A stretch of DNA of 64,000 nt from Deinococcus sonorensis KR-87 (GCF_040256395.1 NZ_CP158299.1:2385501-2449500), one strand, 5' to 3'; shown: positions 11,637-23,027, counted from the first letter of the stretch. Notes: generated from the sequence alone by a model not told the origin. A program made the numbers and translations.

Positions 11637-12785
11637 ATGACCTCCTTCACGCTGACGCCCGAGGTGCTGCGCCACCCCGACAGCTACAAATGGACGCTCT
11701 ACCCGCAGGAGGTGCTGCCGCTGTGGGTGGCCGACATGGACTTCGCGCCGGCGCCGTCCATCGTGGCGGCCCTGAAAGACCGGCTGGAACACGGTCTGGG
11801 TTATCACCTGCTGCGCGGCGACCCGGACCTGACCCGGCTGCTGGGGGCGCGGCTGGAGCAGCAGGGCGTGCCGCCACTGCCGGAAGGCGGCATGCGTTTC
11901 CTGCCGGGCGTGGTGCCGGGGCTGTACGCGGCGGTGCTGGGCCTGACCGCGCCGGGCGACGACGTGCTGAGCTTCACCCCGATCTATCCGCCGTTCCTGT
12001 CGGCCATCCGTGACCACGGGCGCACCGCCCGGACGGTGCCGCTCCTGCAGGGCGAGCTCGGCTGGGACATCGACTGGGCGGCGCTGGAGCAGGCGGTCAC
12101 GCCGGCCACCCGGCTGCTGATGCTGTGCCACCCGCACAACCCCACCGGGCGGGTCTGGACCCGCGAGGAACTGGCCGGGCTGGCGGCCTTCGCGCTGCGT
12201 CACCGGCTGTGGGTGGTCTCGGATGAGCTGCACGCCGACCTGTCGTTCCAGGGCCCGCACACGCCGTTCGTGACCATCAGCCCGGAGCTGGAGCAGCGCA
12301 CGCTGACCGTGACCGGGCCGTGCAAGGCGTACAACACGGCGGGGCTGGGCATCGGCGCGATGTACAGCCACAACCTGGCGCTGCTGGACCGGGTCACGCA
12401 GGCCTCGGCGGGCGTGATGGGCCACCCCTCGGCGATGAGCGTCACGATGTGGCGGGCCGCCCTGCAGGACGACGGCGCCTGGCTGGCGGCGGTGCTGGAT
12501 CAGCTGCGTCAGAACCGCGACCGGGTGACCGCCTGGGCCGCCACCGTGCCGCTGCTGCGCTACAGCCCGCCGGAGGCGACCTATCTGGCGTGGCTGGACC
12601 TGACCCGCCATCCGCGCGCCGCCGACATGCAGGCCTTCCTGCTGAGCGAGGCGAAGGTGGCGCTCAACGACGGGCCGCCCTTTGGAGACGGGTATCAGGG
12701 GTTCGTGCGCCTGAATTTCGCGACCAGCCCCGAGATTCTGGAGGAGGCGCTCACGCGCATCGGGCGGGCGCTGGCGCAGGAATGA
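11637..12785 (+). CDS. MalY/PatB-type PLP aminotransferase (cystathionine beta-lyase-like)
   Basis: Fold-type I PLP enzyme of the MalY/PatB group, which cleaves carbon-sulphur bonds of cystathionine. In 382 residues: PLWVADMDF near residue 30 (a hallmark of this group), the Asn motif HPHNPTGRVW (165-174), the PLP-phenol Asp motif VVSDELHADL (193-202) and the Schiff-base lysine K230 in TGPCKAYNTAG. Substrate choice within the group cannot be read from sequence. Transcribed alone. Confidence 0.9.
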   Translation: MTSFTLTPEVLRHPDSYKWTLYPQEVLPLWVADMDFAPAPSIVAALKDRLEHGLGYHLLRGDPDLTRLLGARLEQQGVPPLPEGGMRFLPGVVPGLYAAVLGLTAPGDDVLSFTPIYPPFLSAIRDHGRTARTVPLLQGELGWDIDWAALEQAVTPATRLLMLCHPHNPTGRVWTREELAGLAAFALRHRLWVVSDELHADLSFQGPHTPFVTISPELEQRTLTVTGPCKAYNTAGLGIGAMYSHNLALLDRVTQASAGVMGHPSAMSVTMWRAALQDDGAWLAAVLDQLRQNRDRVTAWAATVPLLRYSPPEATYLAWLDLTRHPRAADMQAFLLSEAKVALNDGPPFGDGYQGFVRLNFATSPEILEEALTRIGRALAQE

Positions 12786-12879
12786 GGGCTGGGCTGCTCT
12801 TTGGACGCACACGGTAGCGAACCATTCAGAGTTGTTCCAGCGGGCAGGTCACCCTGACTCCAGACCCGGCAGGCCGGCG

Positions 12880-12902
12880 GGCGCGTGCAGCGGGCACGCG
12901 CC
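12880..12902. other. Hairpin in the leader of the small membrane protein gene
   Basis: Perfect nine-base inverted repeat GGCGCGTGC / GCACGCGCC with a five-base loop, 28 bases before the ATG at 12931. No T-run follows, so it is not a standard terminator for the gene upstream. Nothing else was recognised between 12785 and 12931. Confidence 0.4.
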
Positions 12903-12930
12903 GGCGCGGTCACGGGCGAGGGAGCTGCAC

Positions 12931-13161
12931 ATGAACAACCGGACCCTTTCCAACCTGCTGACCGTGCTGGGATTCAGCTCGATTTTCGCTTCCATCGGCA
13001 TCTGGGCGGCCAGCGGCGGGCAGGACGCCGACCCGGACCGTCAGGCGCACGGCGAGCGTTTCGGCATCTTTGTGGGGCTGTGGGCGCCCACCTTCTTCGT
13101 GCTGGCCAACAAGTACAGCGCGGCAGCCGACCTTGAGGACAAGGAAGTGAAGGCCGCCTAG
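12931..13161 (+). CDS. Small two-helix membrane protein
   Basis: A 76-residue protein with two hydrophobic segments (about 8-28 and 45-60) joined by a charged loop (GGQDADPDRQAHGER), and a short acidic/basic tail. The start is supported by GAGGGAG nine bases upstream. Not recognised as a named family. Its TAG stop shares the palindrome CTAG with the stop of the convergent APH-like gene, which supports both ends. Confidence 0.65.
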   Translation: MNNRTLSNLLTVLGFSSIFASIGIWAASGGQDADPDRQAHGERFGIFVGLWAPTFFVLANKYSAAADLEDKEVKAA

Positions 13162-14123
13162 GCCCGGTCCGGCGACCCGGTCAGCCAGCGCTCCAGCCGC
13201 TGGACCAGCCGGTCCACCGACACCACCGCACCACTGCCGCGGCTGGCCTGACTGCTGCCGTCGCCCACGCTCCAGGCTGCCATCAGGGCGCAGCGGGCGG
13301 CCGTCAGCAGCGGCAGCCGCTCCACCCAGACCTCCTCCAGCCGCAGCTCCGTGCGGTACCCCGCGATCAGGTGGGGCAGGAGCCGTGCGGCCACCGGTTC
13401 GCTGAGTTCCAGGGCCGCCCGGGCCAGATCGTTGGCGAGCGGGGCCCAGACCGGCTCGTCGAAATCGATGATGACGGCACGCTGGCCGTCCCAGATGGCG
13501 TTCCCCGGGCGCAGGTCGCCGTGCATCAGGCCGAACCCGGCGCCCGAGTTGCTCCAGCGGTCCACCTCTGGCGTCAGCCGCTCGAAGGCGCGCCGCAGCG
13601 TCGGATGTCCGGCCGCGTCCGGGGCGGCCCGGTGCCACAGCTCGGCCCATTCGGGAAACGGCCGGCGCTGCTCGGCGAAGATCATCGGGGCCGTGCCGGG
13701 CGGCAGGGCAAAGTATTCGGTCAGCCGGTGCAGCTGACCGATGCTGCGGCCGAACGCGTGATACAGGTCCTCCGTGGGGGTCAGGGCCGACAGGCGGGGC
13801 CCGGTGACCCACTGCACCGCCGTCACCAGAAACGTGTCGTCGTCCTGCTGGAGCTGTTCAATGAGCTTTCCGTTCCGCGAGGCGCGTGGCGCGCAGACCG
13901 GCGCGCCCGCCTGCTCCAGATGCCGCAGCCACGCGAGCGGTGGCGTCAGGTACGCTTCGTCGCGCATGCCGCTGTGGGTGAAGCGGAGCGCCAGATCCGC
14001 GCAGCGGTAGACGTGATTGACGCCGAGGTTGACCGGCTCCGGTACCACGCCTGGCCCCACAAAACGCCGGGCGGCCTCCAGCACGCTGGCATTGGTCAGC
14101 CGCCCCAGCAGACCGCCCGTCAC
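13158..14123 (-). CDS. Aminoglycoside phosphotransferase-fold kinase, coupled to hisG
   Basis: APH/choline-kinase-fold small-molecule kinase of 321 residues. The catalytic loop [14 protein letters not shown] (H201-D203...N208) and metal-binding D220 in IIDFDEP are intact. The substrate is unknown; the fold includes kinases for homoserine, fructosamine, choline and antibiotics. It begins with GTG overlapping the hisG stop (GTGA) and is thus the third gene of a tightly coupled hisZ-hisG-kinase unit. The frame is open further upstream, but that part lies inside hisG. Confidence 0.85.
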   Translation of the reverse strand: MTGGLLGRLTNASVLEAARRFVGPGVVPEPVNLGVNHVYRCADLALRFTHSGMRDEAYLTPPLAWLRHLEQAGAPVCAPRASRNGKLIEQLQQDDDTFLVTAVQWVTGPRLSALTPTEDLYHAFGRSIGQLHRLTEYFALPPGTAPMIFAEQRRPFPEWAELWHRAAPDAAGHPTLRRAFERLTPEVDRWSNSGAGFGLMHGDLRPGNAIWDGQRAVIIDFDEPVWAPLANDLARAALELSEPVAARLLPHLIAGYRTELRLEEVWVERLPLLTAARCALMAAWSVGDGSSQASRGSGAVVSVDRLVQRLERWLTGSPDRA

Positions 14124-14746
14124 GGAGCGGAGGTGGTGCCGGTCAGCTCGCGCAGGCGGCCGATCAGCGGGCGCAGCTGATCGCGCTTTAGCTTCAGGGC
14201 AGTGCGGTTCACCACCAGCCGGGCACTGGAGTGCATCAGCACCTCCACCTCCTCCAGGTGGTTGGCGCGCAGGGTGCTGCCGGTCTGCACCAGGTCCACC
14301 ACCGCGTCGGCCAGGCCGGTCAGGGCCGCCAGTTCGATGTTGCCGCTCAGCTTGACCACCTCGGCGCTCAGCCCGCGTTCCTGCAGCCAGCGTCGGCTCA
14401 GGTTCGGGTACTTGCTGGCCAGCCGGCCAATCGGCCCCGTCGCCCCGACCTCGCGGATCAGCGACAGGCGGCAGCGCGAGAAGCCCAGGTCCAGCGGTTC
14501 GTAGACCGCCCGGCCCGACTCGGCCAGCACGTCCTTGCCCACGATGCCCGCATCCGCGATCCCCAGGTCCACGTACACCGGCACGTCCTGATTGCGCAGT
14601 TCCAGCAACGTCACGTGGCCCATGCGCCACTGCAGGGCGCGGCTCTTTTCCGGTAGATGCAGCGGCAGCCCGGCCTGCTGGAGCAGGGCGATGCCCTCCT
14701 CGAAAATGCGGCCCTTGGGCAGCGCGATGGTCAGGGTCTCGCTCAT
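14120..14746 (-). CDS. hisG: ATP phosphoribosyltransferase, short form
   Basis: First enzyme of histidine synthesis, joining ATP and PRPP. At 208 residues it is the short HisG, which lacks the C-terminal regulatory ACT-like domain and needs HisZ for activity. N-terminal [14 protein letters not shown] and the PRPP-loop region [18 protein letters not shown] near residue 150 are typical. ATG overlaps the hisZ stop (ATGA), so the two subunits are made together. Confidence 0.96.
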   Translation of the reverse strand: MSETLTIALPKGRIFEEGIALLQQAGLPLHLPEKSRALQWRMGHVTLLELRNQDVPVYVDLGIADAGIVGKDVLAESGRAVYEPLDLGFSRCRLSLIREVGATGPIGRLASKYPNLSRRWLQERGLSAEVVKLSGNIELAALTGLADAVVDLVQTGSTLRANHLEEVEVLMHSSARLVVNRTALKLKRDQLRPLIGRLRELTGTTSAP

Positions 14747-15861
14747 GCCGGCCCGCCCAGCAGCCGGCTCACGTCGTCCAGCGTCTGCCCGCGCACGGCC
14801 CGCCGGATGCCGCGCTGCCGGGCGTAGTGGCCCAGTGCGGCCGGGTCGTCGGTCCAGGCCAGCTCGGCCACCAGACCGCCGGACCGGGCGTACTCGGCGC
14901 CCGGCAGGTCCAGCGCCAGCACCACCTCCGGTTCGGGCGGCAGGCTGTGGGCCGCCACCTCGGTGAGCCGCTCCAGCCCGATGGCAAAGCCCGCACCCGG
15001 CAGCCCGGCGTCGTAGCGCCCGCCGCCCAGCACCTGCCGGGGCGAGCCCTCCACATAGGCGCGGAAGGTGAAGCCGCTGTAGTAGCCGTATCGCCTGGAC
15101 ATACCCAGGTCGAACAGCAGCCGCTCCGGGCCGAACAGGTGGGCCACCTGCTGCAGGTGCTGAAGGGCGGCGTGGGCCTGGCGGCCCAGCGTCAGCCGGC
15201 CGGCCTCCGCCAGCACCTCGGAGCCGCCGTACAGCTCCAGCACGGTGTTGAGCGTCTGCTCCAGCTCGCGGCTCAGGCCCTCCCGCTGAATCAGTGCGGA
15301 GAGGTCCGGGCCGCTCTTGCGGTCGATGACCCGGTGCAGCTGATCGCGCACCGGACCCGCCAGCCCGGCGTCCGCCAGAATGGCATCCAGAAAGCCGGGG
15401 TGGCCCACTTCCAGCTGCCCATTCACGCCCACGCTGGCCAGCGTGCTGAGCGCCAGTTCCATCAGCTCAGCGTCGGCCTGGGCGGTGCTGACCCCGATCA
15501 GCTCGACGCCCAGCTGGGTGAACTCACGCAGGCGCCCCAGTTCGCTGTTCAGGCCGCGCAGCCACAGCCGGCCGCCATACTGCAGCCGCAGCGGAAACGG
15601 TCCCTGCGGATAGCGTGCCTGGGCCAGCCGCTGCACTGCTGTGGTGAATTCGCTGCGCAGGGCCAGCACCTCGCCGCCCCGGTCAATCAGCTTGAAGGCC
15701 AGGGTGTCCTGCGGGTGCGCGTGGTCCTGCAGTTCCAGGGCGGGCAGCTCGACGCCCTGATAGCCCCAGGCCGAGAACTGCGCCGCCACACGCTGCCGCA
15801 GATGCTCGCGCCAGGCCCATTCGGGCGGCAGCACATCACGGGTTCCAGCTGGCAGTATCAC
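14743..15861 (-). CDS. hisZ: ATP phosphoribosyltransferase regulatory subunit
   Basis: HisRS-like paralogue that activates short HisG and senses histidine. The 372-residue protein keeps class II synthetase features ([12 protein letters not shown] at the N-terminus, [31 protein letters not shown]) but has no anticodon-binding domain, so it is not a working HisRS. The GTG at 15861 is chosen because AAGGAG lies seven bases upstream (15869-15874); an upstream ATG at 15909 adds 16 unrelated residues. Confidence 0.93.
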   Translation of the reverse strand: MILPAGTRDVLPPEWAWREHLRQRVAAQFSAWGYQGVELPALELQDHAHPQDTLAFKLIDRGGEVLALRSEFTTAVQRLAQARYPQGPFPLRLQYGGRLWLRGLNSELGRLREFTQLGVELIGVSTAQADAELMELALSTLASVGVNGQLEVGHPGFLDAILADAGLAGPVRDQLHRVIDRKSGPDLSALIQREGLSRELEQTLNTVLELYGGSEVLAEAGRLTLGRQAHAALQHLQQVAHLFGPERLLFDLGMSRRYGYYSGFTFRAYVEGSPRQVLGGGRYDAGLPGAGFAIGLERLTEVAAHSLPPEPEVVLALDLPGAEYARSGGLVAELAWTDDPAALGHYARQRGIRRAVRGQTLDDVSRLLGGPA

Positions 15862-15885
15862 CTGATCGCTCCTTGCACGCCCCGG

Positions 15886-15891
15886 AATATA
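15886..15891 (-). promoter_or_regulatory. -10 hexamer of hisZ-hisG
   Basis: TATATT on the minus strand, about 24 bases before the GTG start, leaving a short leader that contains the AAGGAG ribosome site. No His-rich leader peptide was found. Confidence 0.4.
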
Positions 15892-15928
15892 GCAGGGGTG
15901 GCCCGGCACCCGCCGGAGGCCGCGCCCC

Positions 15929-15934
15929 TATACT
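15929..15934 (+). promoter_or_regulatory. -10 hexamer of the lipoprotein gene at 15941
   Basis: TATACT six bases before the ATG, one of the best -10 matches in the window. Confidence 0.55.
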
Positions 15935-15940
15935 GCGCCC

Positions 15941-16501
15941 ATGCGCCGCGTCCCGCTCCTGTTGCTCCCCGCCCTGCTCGCCGCCTGCGCCCCCCGGCAG
16001 GACACCTTCAAGCCGCGCATCGTGATCACGGTGCCGGACGGCGGTGGGGCCACCTCCCAGACCAGTTTTGTGGTCAAGGGGTATGTGCTGGACGACAAAG
16101 GCGTGCGTTCGCTAAAGGTGCAGGGCGTTCAGGTGCGGCTGGCCGGCAGCGAGAAGATCGAGCCGTTTTCCTTCAAGACCCTGGTGTCCGGCACCAGTGC
16201 CGACTACCGCATTGAGGCCACCGATCTGTCGGGCAACGTCACCAGCCTGACGCTGCCGGTGCGGGTGGACCGGGTGGCGCCCGCCGTCACCGTGACGCAG
16301 CTGGAACGCGACGGCAAGGTGATCCGGGTATCGGGTGTGGCCGCCGACAACCTGCGGGTGGCGCAGGTCAGTGTGGACGGAACCCGGCTGAACATCACGC
16401 CGGGCGCGCGGGTGGAATTCTACGCGGAGACCACCGGCCAGTTTGCTGACATCGAGGTCCGCGATTCGGCGGGCAACACGGTGAAGCGCCGGGCGCAGTA
16501 A
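15941..16501 (+). CDS. Lipoprotein with Ig-like beta domains
   Basis: A 186-residue exported protein. The signal peptide MRRVPLLLLPALLAAC ends in a lipobox with C16. The mature part is all beta in appearance: two repeats of a bacterial Ig-like pattern (FVVKGYVLDDKGVRSLKVQG... and IRVSGVAADNLRVAQVSVDG..., each ending in D-x-x-GN-x-x). Such domains usually mediate binding at the cell surface. No partner gene is evident; the next gene is convergent. Confidence 0.75.
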   Translation: MRRVPLLLLPALLAACAPRQDTFKPRIVITVPDGGGATSQTSFVVKGYVLDDKGVRSLKVQGVQVRLAGSEKIEPFSFKTLVSGTSADYRIEATDLSGNVTSLTLPVRVDRVAPAVTVTQLERDGKVIRVSGVAADNLRVAQVSVDGTRLNITPGARVEFYAETTGQFADIEVRDSAGNTVKRRAQ

Positions 16502-16511
16502 AAGGTCGAAG

Positions 16512-17723
16512 TCAGCCCCTGCAGACGCTTAGGGTCATGTGGCCGAGGTAGGGGCTGTCGATCTGTAACCTGGAGACGCTGACCGGCCGGCCTACCTCGA
16601 CGAATAGCCGGGAGTTGTTTTCGGACATAGGATGTTTGGAGAGGGCCAAGGTGACGGCACCATTCAGCGTCACACTGGCCTCGAACATGCCAGGCCCGTC
16701 ACCTATGAGCGCCAGGTAGTCCTGTGGCCCCAGTTGCAGCGGAGTAGACAGAGTCTGACTCCCATTCTGGGTGGTCACGGTAAACAGCGGGCTCTGACAT
16801 ACGCCTTTGGCGCGCGCGATCTCACGCCGGAAGAAGTCTGGTTTCCAGATCGGGCCAGGCGATTCCCACACCACGTACTGGGGACCTGTGTATGCGTAAG
16901 CCGGAGAATCCAGATAATTCTCCATGGCCGCCTCAAAGTCTCCGCTGACTACACCAAAATTCACAACCTGCGCCCGCAGGTCGTACTCAAGTTCCGCCTC
17001 AAATGACTGCTCGCTGCCTCTGCTCATGTTACTTGAACCTAAAACAACAACCTGAGGCTCACTGTCGCTGAGCAGATCTCGCCTGACGGTGGCCACATAC
17101 CGCGGCTGCATTTCGTCTGCGACATGTGCCTGACAGGCATGCGCGAGCGAACTGCCGTAAGCACCGATGAAGCTGGTCAGATCACGCTGGAGAACCACTC
17201 GGTGGTGATCAAGAGCGGCATATCCAGGCCAGGTTCTGATGTGCTGGGCGATATTATCGGCCACGACTTTCGCAAAATCGTTCGTCCAGTGGTTATCCTG
17301 CTTTAGGAAGGCCGTACCGGTCCGGCGGCGCAATCGGATCAGATCCGGTACGTATAGGCCGATCTTCTTCAGGTCGGCAACGTAATGCTGATAAGCCGTG
17401 ATAGATTCATCGCCACGAAAGTCGGGCCTTTCACTGCTGAAATCTATAGCCCGGTTGTAAAGAGGGAAGAAGGCAAAGGTTTTGTTGCGGCTGCTCATCT
17501 CAGCATAAAATCTTTCAAAATCTGCCATGACCTCTGGCTGAGGAGTGAAAGAGGTCAGGTCATGCTGAACTACAATACTTCCATCGTCATTCACTTCTAC
17601 GATGGCATTGTGTGGTGCACTGCTGTAAGAGTTTGGATCCAGTGCGGCCTGACAATGCGGGAGGGTGGCCTGAGCTGTGGAGAAGCAGATCAGGAGGACG
17701 AGGGTGGTCAGGGCTCTGTGCAT
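16512..17723 (-). CDS. AlgX-like SGNH-family protein, exported
   Basis: A 403-residue secreted protein resembling the alginate O-acetyltransferase AlgX: signal peptide (1-19), D143/H145 in KQDNHWTND (the TDTHW-type motif), a second SGNH block VVVLGSSNMS with S231 in the nucleophile position, and a C-terminal beta domain like the AlgX carbohydrate-binding module. In AlgX-type enzymes these residues move an acetyl group to a polysaccharide. There is no alginate or cellulose cluster and no MBOAT partner nearby. The gene is visibly less G+C-rich than its neighbours (35 of 60 in line 16921), suggesting transfer. TTGAGG precedes the ATG. Confidence 0.65.
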   Translation of the reverse strand: MHRALTTLVLLICFSTAQATLPHCQAALDPNSYSSAPHNAIVEVNDDGSIVVQHDLTSFTPQPEVMADFERFYAEMSSRNKTFAFFPLYNRAIDFSSERPDFRGDESITAYQHYVADLKKIGLYVPDLIRLRRRTGTAFLKQDNHWTNDFAKVVADNIAQHIRTWPGYAALDHHRVVLQRDLTSFIGAYGSSLAHACQAHVADEMQPRYVATVRRDLLSDSEPQVVVLGSSNMSRGSEQSFEAELEYDLRAQVVNFGVVSGDFEAAMENYLDSPAYAYTGPQYVVWESPGPIWKPDFFRREIARAKGVCQSPLFTVTTQNGSQTLSTPLQLGPQDYLALIGDGPGMFEASVTLNGAVTLALSKHPMSENNSRLFVEVGRPVSVSRLQIDSPYLGHMTLSVCRG

Positions 17724-17827
17724 CAGTAAACCTCAAGAACGTCGTGGCCAAGTACCAGCCATCGTTGCCTGTGCATGATGCAACAAAGGAACAAGTGTGC
17801 CTAGTACCAGGGGAACCAAGCCGGTCT

Positions 17828-18553
17828 TCAGCCGCTCCCCTCCAACACCAGTCCGGCGCTCGGGCACAGGTCCTGCAGAACGCACAACTCACAGCGGGGC
17901 CTCTGCGCGCGGCAGGTCTGCTGGCCATGCCGGATCATGGAGACGTGGAAGGTGTAGCGGTCCTGCCATTGGCGCGGAAGCACCTCGTCATACCAGCGCT
18001 CCACCTTGACGGCGTTCCACTGTGTGGGCAGCAGTTCCAGGCGTTTGGAGATCCGGTCAATGTGTGTGTCGACCGGCATGGCCGGCCGCGCCAGATCGAA
18101 CAGCAGCACGCAGGAGGCGGTCTTCATGCCCACGCCCGGCAGCCCTTCCAGCAGGGACCTCACCGCCTGGTCCGGCAGCTGCCGGGTGTCCCTCAGGCTC
18201 AGCTCCCCACGCTGCTCCTCCAGCTGATTCAGCGTGCCCCAGATGGCCTGCGCCTTGACCCGCGCCAGCCCGCCGCCCGCGGCCCTCAGGGTAGTTTCGA
18301 TGCCGTCCGGGCCGTCGGCCAGCGCTGCCTCCCAGCGGGGATAGGCCGCCTTGAGGCCCTCAAACTGCCGCCGGGTGATCGGCGCGACGTTCTGCTGCGA
18401 CAGGATGGTGCGGATCAGGCCGTCCAGCGGTTCACGGCTGACGCTGGGTAGGGGCGGGAGCGGCAGGTACTGCTCGGCGAGCCGCCGGCTGATCTCGGGC
18501 AGGCTGGACGGTGCAGGGTGCTGTACCGAGAGCGGCAGGGGAGAGCGGGCCAT
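17828..18553 (-). CDS. nth: Endonuclease III-like DNA glycosylase
   Basis: Base-excision repair glycosylase/AP lyase for oxidised pyrimidines. The 241-residue protein has the helix-hairpin-helix LEGLPGVGMKTAS with catalytic K144, catalytic D162 in PVDTHIDRIS and a complete 4Fe-4S cluster C214-X6-C221-X2-C224-X5-C230. Deinococci carry several endonuclease III paralogues with different ranges; which one this is cannot be told by eye. Single gene with its own -10 hexamer. Confidence 0.9.
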   Translation of the reverse strand: MARSPLPLSVQHPAPSSLPEISRRLAEQYLPLPPLPSVSREPLDGLIRTILSQQNVAPITRRQFEGLKAAYPRWEAALADGPDGIETTLRAAGGGLARVKAQAIWGTLNQLEEQRGELSLRDTRQLPDQAVRSLLEGLPGVGMKTASCVLLFDLARPAMPVDTHIDRISKRLELLPTQWNAVKVERWYDEVLPRQWQDRYTFHVSMIRHGQQTCRAQRPRCELCVLQDLCPSAGLVLEGSG

Positions 18554-18560
18554 GCCCGGC

Positions 18561-18566
18561 AGGCTA
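18561..18566 (-). promoter_or_regulatory. -10 hexamer of nth
   Basis: TAGCCT on the minus strand, seven bases before the ATG at 18553. Confidence 0.45.
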
Positions 18567-18634
18567 GAGCGCCTGCGGGTCGGCCGCCGTGAGCGAAGCT
18601 GCGAACATCCATCAGCTCTAAAGTGTTGGCCGCC

Positions 18635-19208
18635 TCACCCGGCCGCACTGCCGCGCCGGACCCGCAGGTTCAGCAGTTCCACCATCACCGCAAAGACCAT
18701 CGCGAACCATCGCGAAAGAGGTGGAGCGCTCGGGGATATGGAAGCCCCGCCCCTCGGCCCCCAGATGCACGCCCATCATCAGCAGGAAGGCCAGGGCCAG
18801 CATCCGGACGGTGGGATGCGCCTGCACACACTGACCGATCGGACCGGCCGCGAACAGCATGATCTGGGCGATGACGCTGCCGAACCGGGCGCGGCCCTGG
18901 GCCTCGGCCGCCCGGTGGTCACCCTCCAGCTGTTCGTGCATCTCGCTGCCGGCCTTGTACAGCAGGAACAGGCCGCCGGCCAGCAGAATCAGGTCGCGGC
19001 CAGAAAAGGCTAGGCCCAGCACGCTGATGATCGGCTCGGTCAGGCGGGCCAGCCACGCCACCAAAAACAGCAGTAGCACCCGCATCACCATGGCGCCCGG
19101 CAGGCCGATGGTCCAGGCACGCGCCTGCTGCTCGGCCGGCAGCGAGATGAAAATACCTTTGTCGATGCCCAGAATCACTTCCAGCAGGAAGAGGGTTCCG
19201 AACGCCAG
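18635..19208 (-). pseudogene. TerC family membrane protein, degraded
   Basis: Remains of a TerC-type membrane protein (linked in the family to metal-ion efflux). Family motifs survive: LLEVILGIDKGIFISLP (usual GIDN changed to GIDK), SGRDLILLAGGLFLLYKA and HPTVRMLALAFLLMMGVHLGAEG. Three lesions are visible. The 5' end is cut by a TAG at 19209-19211 and no good start remains. The segment after AQIMLF, which should hold the second acidic motif and a helix, is missing and joins straight to AAGPIG. Near 18697-18716 a 10-base tandem copy shifts the frame; without it the protein would end MVFAVMVELLNLRV and stop at 18635. Confidence 0.85.
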
Positions 19209-19336
19209 CTACGCTTTAGGTTGAGTAATCCAGCCGAAATCAAGGGGGTTCAACAGGTGTGTCTCCGGACTTCATGCTCTGGGGCAGGTGGACCACCGTT
19301 CCCAAGAATCTGCTCAAGGACCTGCACATTCAGGCT

Positions 19337-19921
19337 TTACCGTGTGCCGGCACCGTCCAGAAAGATGCTGAGCAGCGCCCGGGCGGTGCCTCCAGGGTCC
19401 GGGACCGGGTGTCCGGCCGTGACCAGCGGGTACACCATGCCCATCAGGGCGCGGGTCAGGGTCTGGGACGGGAGGTCGGCCCTCAGCTGCCCCGCCTGCA
19501 CCGCCTGATCCAGCAGCGCGTTCACGCCGCCCAGCCAGCCACGCCGGTACGCCTGCTCGAAAGCCAGCCGCCGGGCCGGCTCGATGTGGCCCAGTTCGCC
19601 CGCCAGTTTCAGCCCCACCCGTTGCTGGCTGGCGGTGCTGAGCAGGTCGGTCAGCAGGCAGCCCAGCTGCTCTGGCAGGGTCACCTGGGTGCTGGCCCGC
19701 TGCAGCAGCGCCATCAGGCCTTCCAACGACTCCTCCAGCACCGCCAGGAACAGCGCGTCCTTGTCTACGAAGTGGTGGTAGAGGGCTGGTTTGGTGACGC
19801 CCACCGCCTGCGCCACTTCGCGCATGCTGACGCCGTGGTACCCACGCTCGGTGAACAGCTGGGCCGCCTGGGCCAGCGCCCGTTCCCGGGTGGAGGTCTC
19901 GCTGCGCAGGGCGGTGCTCAC
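19337..19921 (-). CDS. TetR family transcriptional regulator
   Basis: A 194-residue repressor: N-terminal TetR helix-turn-helix (about residues 14-60; TERGYHGVSMREVAQAVGVT, then KPALYHHFVDKDALF) and a divergent helical ligand-binding domain. The start is GTG 19921, which overlaps the stop of the membrane-protein gene as GTGA; the frame is open upstream but that part lies within the neighbour. Being coupled to the membrane protein suggests that it controls that gene or responds to its substrate. Confidence 0.9.
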   Translation of the reverse strand: MSTALRSETSTRERALAQAAQLFTERGYHGVSMREVAQAVGVTKPALYHHFVDKDALFLAVLEESLEGLMALLQRASTQVTLPEQLGCLLTDLLSTASQQRVGLKLAGELGHIEPARRLAFEQAYRRGWLGGVNALLDQAVQAGQLRADLPSQTLTRALMGMVYPLVTAGHPVPDPGGTARALLSIFLDGAGTR

Positions 19922-20394
19922 CCGCCGACGCCCGGCACGTCCACCCCGAACAGCCGCAGCAGCGGGCGCCACCAGGGAATCAGGAGCAGCATCACGAGCA
20001 GGCTCAGGCCGAACCACAGGCTGGCCACCCGGTACTTGCGCTGGTCGCCGGACGCGCGCCGGCTCAGGCTGCTGCCCAGCGTTGCGAACACCACGGCCAC
20101 GATCATGCCGGTGCTGTGCTCCACCGCGAAGAAGCGTGACTGGTCCTGCTTCATGGCCGCCCCGAAATTGTCCAACACCGTCCGCATGTACGGAGAGAGG
20201 CCCAGATAGAGGGCCAGCCCCACCACCAGTTGCAGGTGAGTGAGGCTGGTGTACACCCGGGCGGCCACAGCTTCCCGGCCGGTCCAGGCGCGGCCACCGC
20301 CCACGCCGGGCAGCGTGCGGGCCAGCGCATACACCGCCGCGATCAGCACCGCCCAGCGCAGCACGTTATGGAGCGAGAGCACAAATAGGTACAT
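19918..20394 (-). CDS. Four-helix membrane protein
   Basis: A 158-residue integral membrane protein with about four helices (5-25, 53-70, 93-110, 125-143). Conserved-looking His residues sit at the start (LHNVLRW), in THLQLVVGLALYLG and in EHSTGMIVAVVFATLG, an arrangement reminiscent of small b-type cytochrome-like proteins, but no haem motif can be asserted. First gene of a two-gene unit with the TetR regulator. Confidence 0.7.
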   Translation of the reverse strand: MYLFVLSLHNVLRWAVLIAAVYALARTLPGVGGGRAWTGREAVAARVYTSLTHLQLVVGLALYLGLSPYMRTVLDNFGAAMKQDQSRFFAVEHSTGMIVAVVFATLGSSLSRRASGDQRKYRVASLWFGLSLLVMLLLIPWWRPLLRLFGVDVPGVGG

Positions 20395-20402
20395 ATGGCT
20401 GG

Positions 20403-20408
20403 AGTGTA
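20403..20408 (-). promoter_or_regulatory. -10 hexamer of the membrane protein/TetR unit
   Basis: TACACT on the minus strand, eight bases before the ATG at 20394. Confidence 0.45.
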
Positions 20409-20439
20409 GCGTGTGCCCCTGCCGGCCAGTGGGCGGCCC

Positions 20440-21633
<1,194 letters not shown>

Positions 21634-21640
21634 GGAGAAC

Positions 21641-21646
21641 AGGGTA
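21641..21646 (-). promoter_or_regulatory. -10 hexamer of nspC
   Basis: TACCCT on the minus strand, seven bases before the chosen ATG; it argues against the 25-codon upstream extension of the frame. Confidence 0.45.
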
Positions 21647-21865
21647 AGGGAAAAGCCCCCGGCCAATGGTGGCGGGGGGAGGCCCTGGTGCCACGCCGGC
21701 AGGCTCAAGCGGGGTTGACCTACACAGAGCTGAACAGGTCGACCGGTGAGGAGGGAACAGTCCTGGCACTGCCGTTCTCAAGCGGCGCGGCATTCGTTCA
21801 AAGATTGGCCGCGCCCCGCTGTATGGGCCGGGCAGAGATGGTCCCGGCTGCTGGCCCGGTGTGCG

Positions 21866-23014
<1,149 letters not shown>

Positions 23015-23021
23015 GCCGCCC

Positions 23022-23027
23022 AGTCTA
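23022..23027 (-). promoter_or_regulatory. -10 hexamer of argJ
   Basis: TAGACT on the minus strand, seven bases before ATG 23014. The rest of the 330-base gap to argC shows no gene, only the terminator at 23287-23340. Confidence 0.5.

Noticed and set aside
14124..14630. Upstream extension of the APH-like kinase frame
   Set aside because: It is the shadow of hisG; GTG 14123 with the GTGA overlap gives a normal kinase N-terminus.
18618..19178. Intact 186-residue TerC-like protein from a GTG start
   Set aside because: The frame is open, but the start is within the first motif, the second acidic motif is missing and the last 30 residues are out of frame relative to the family; treated as a pseudogene.
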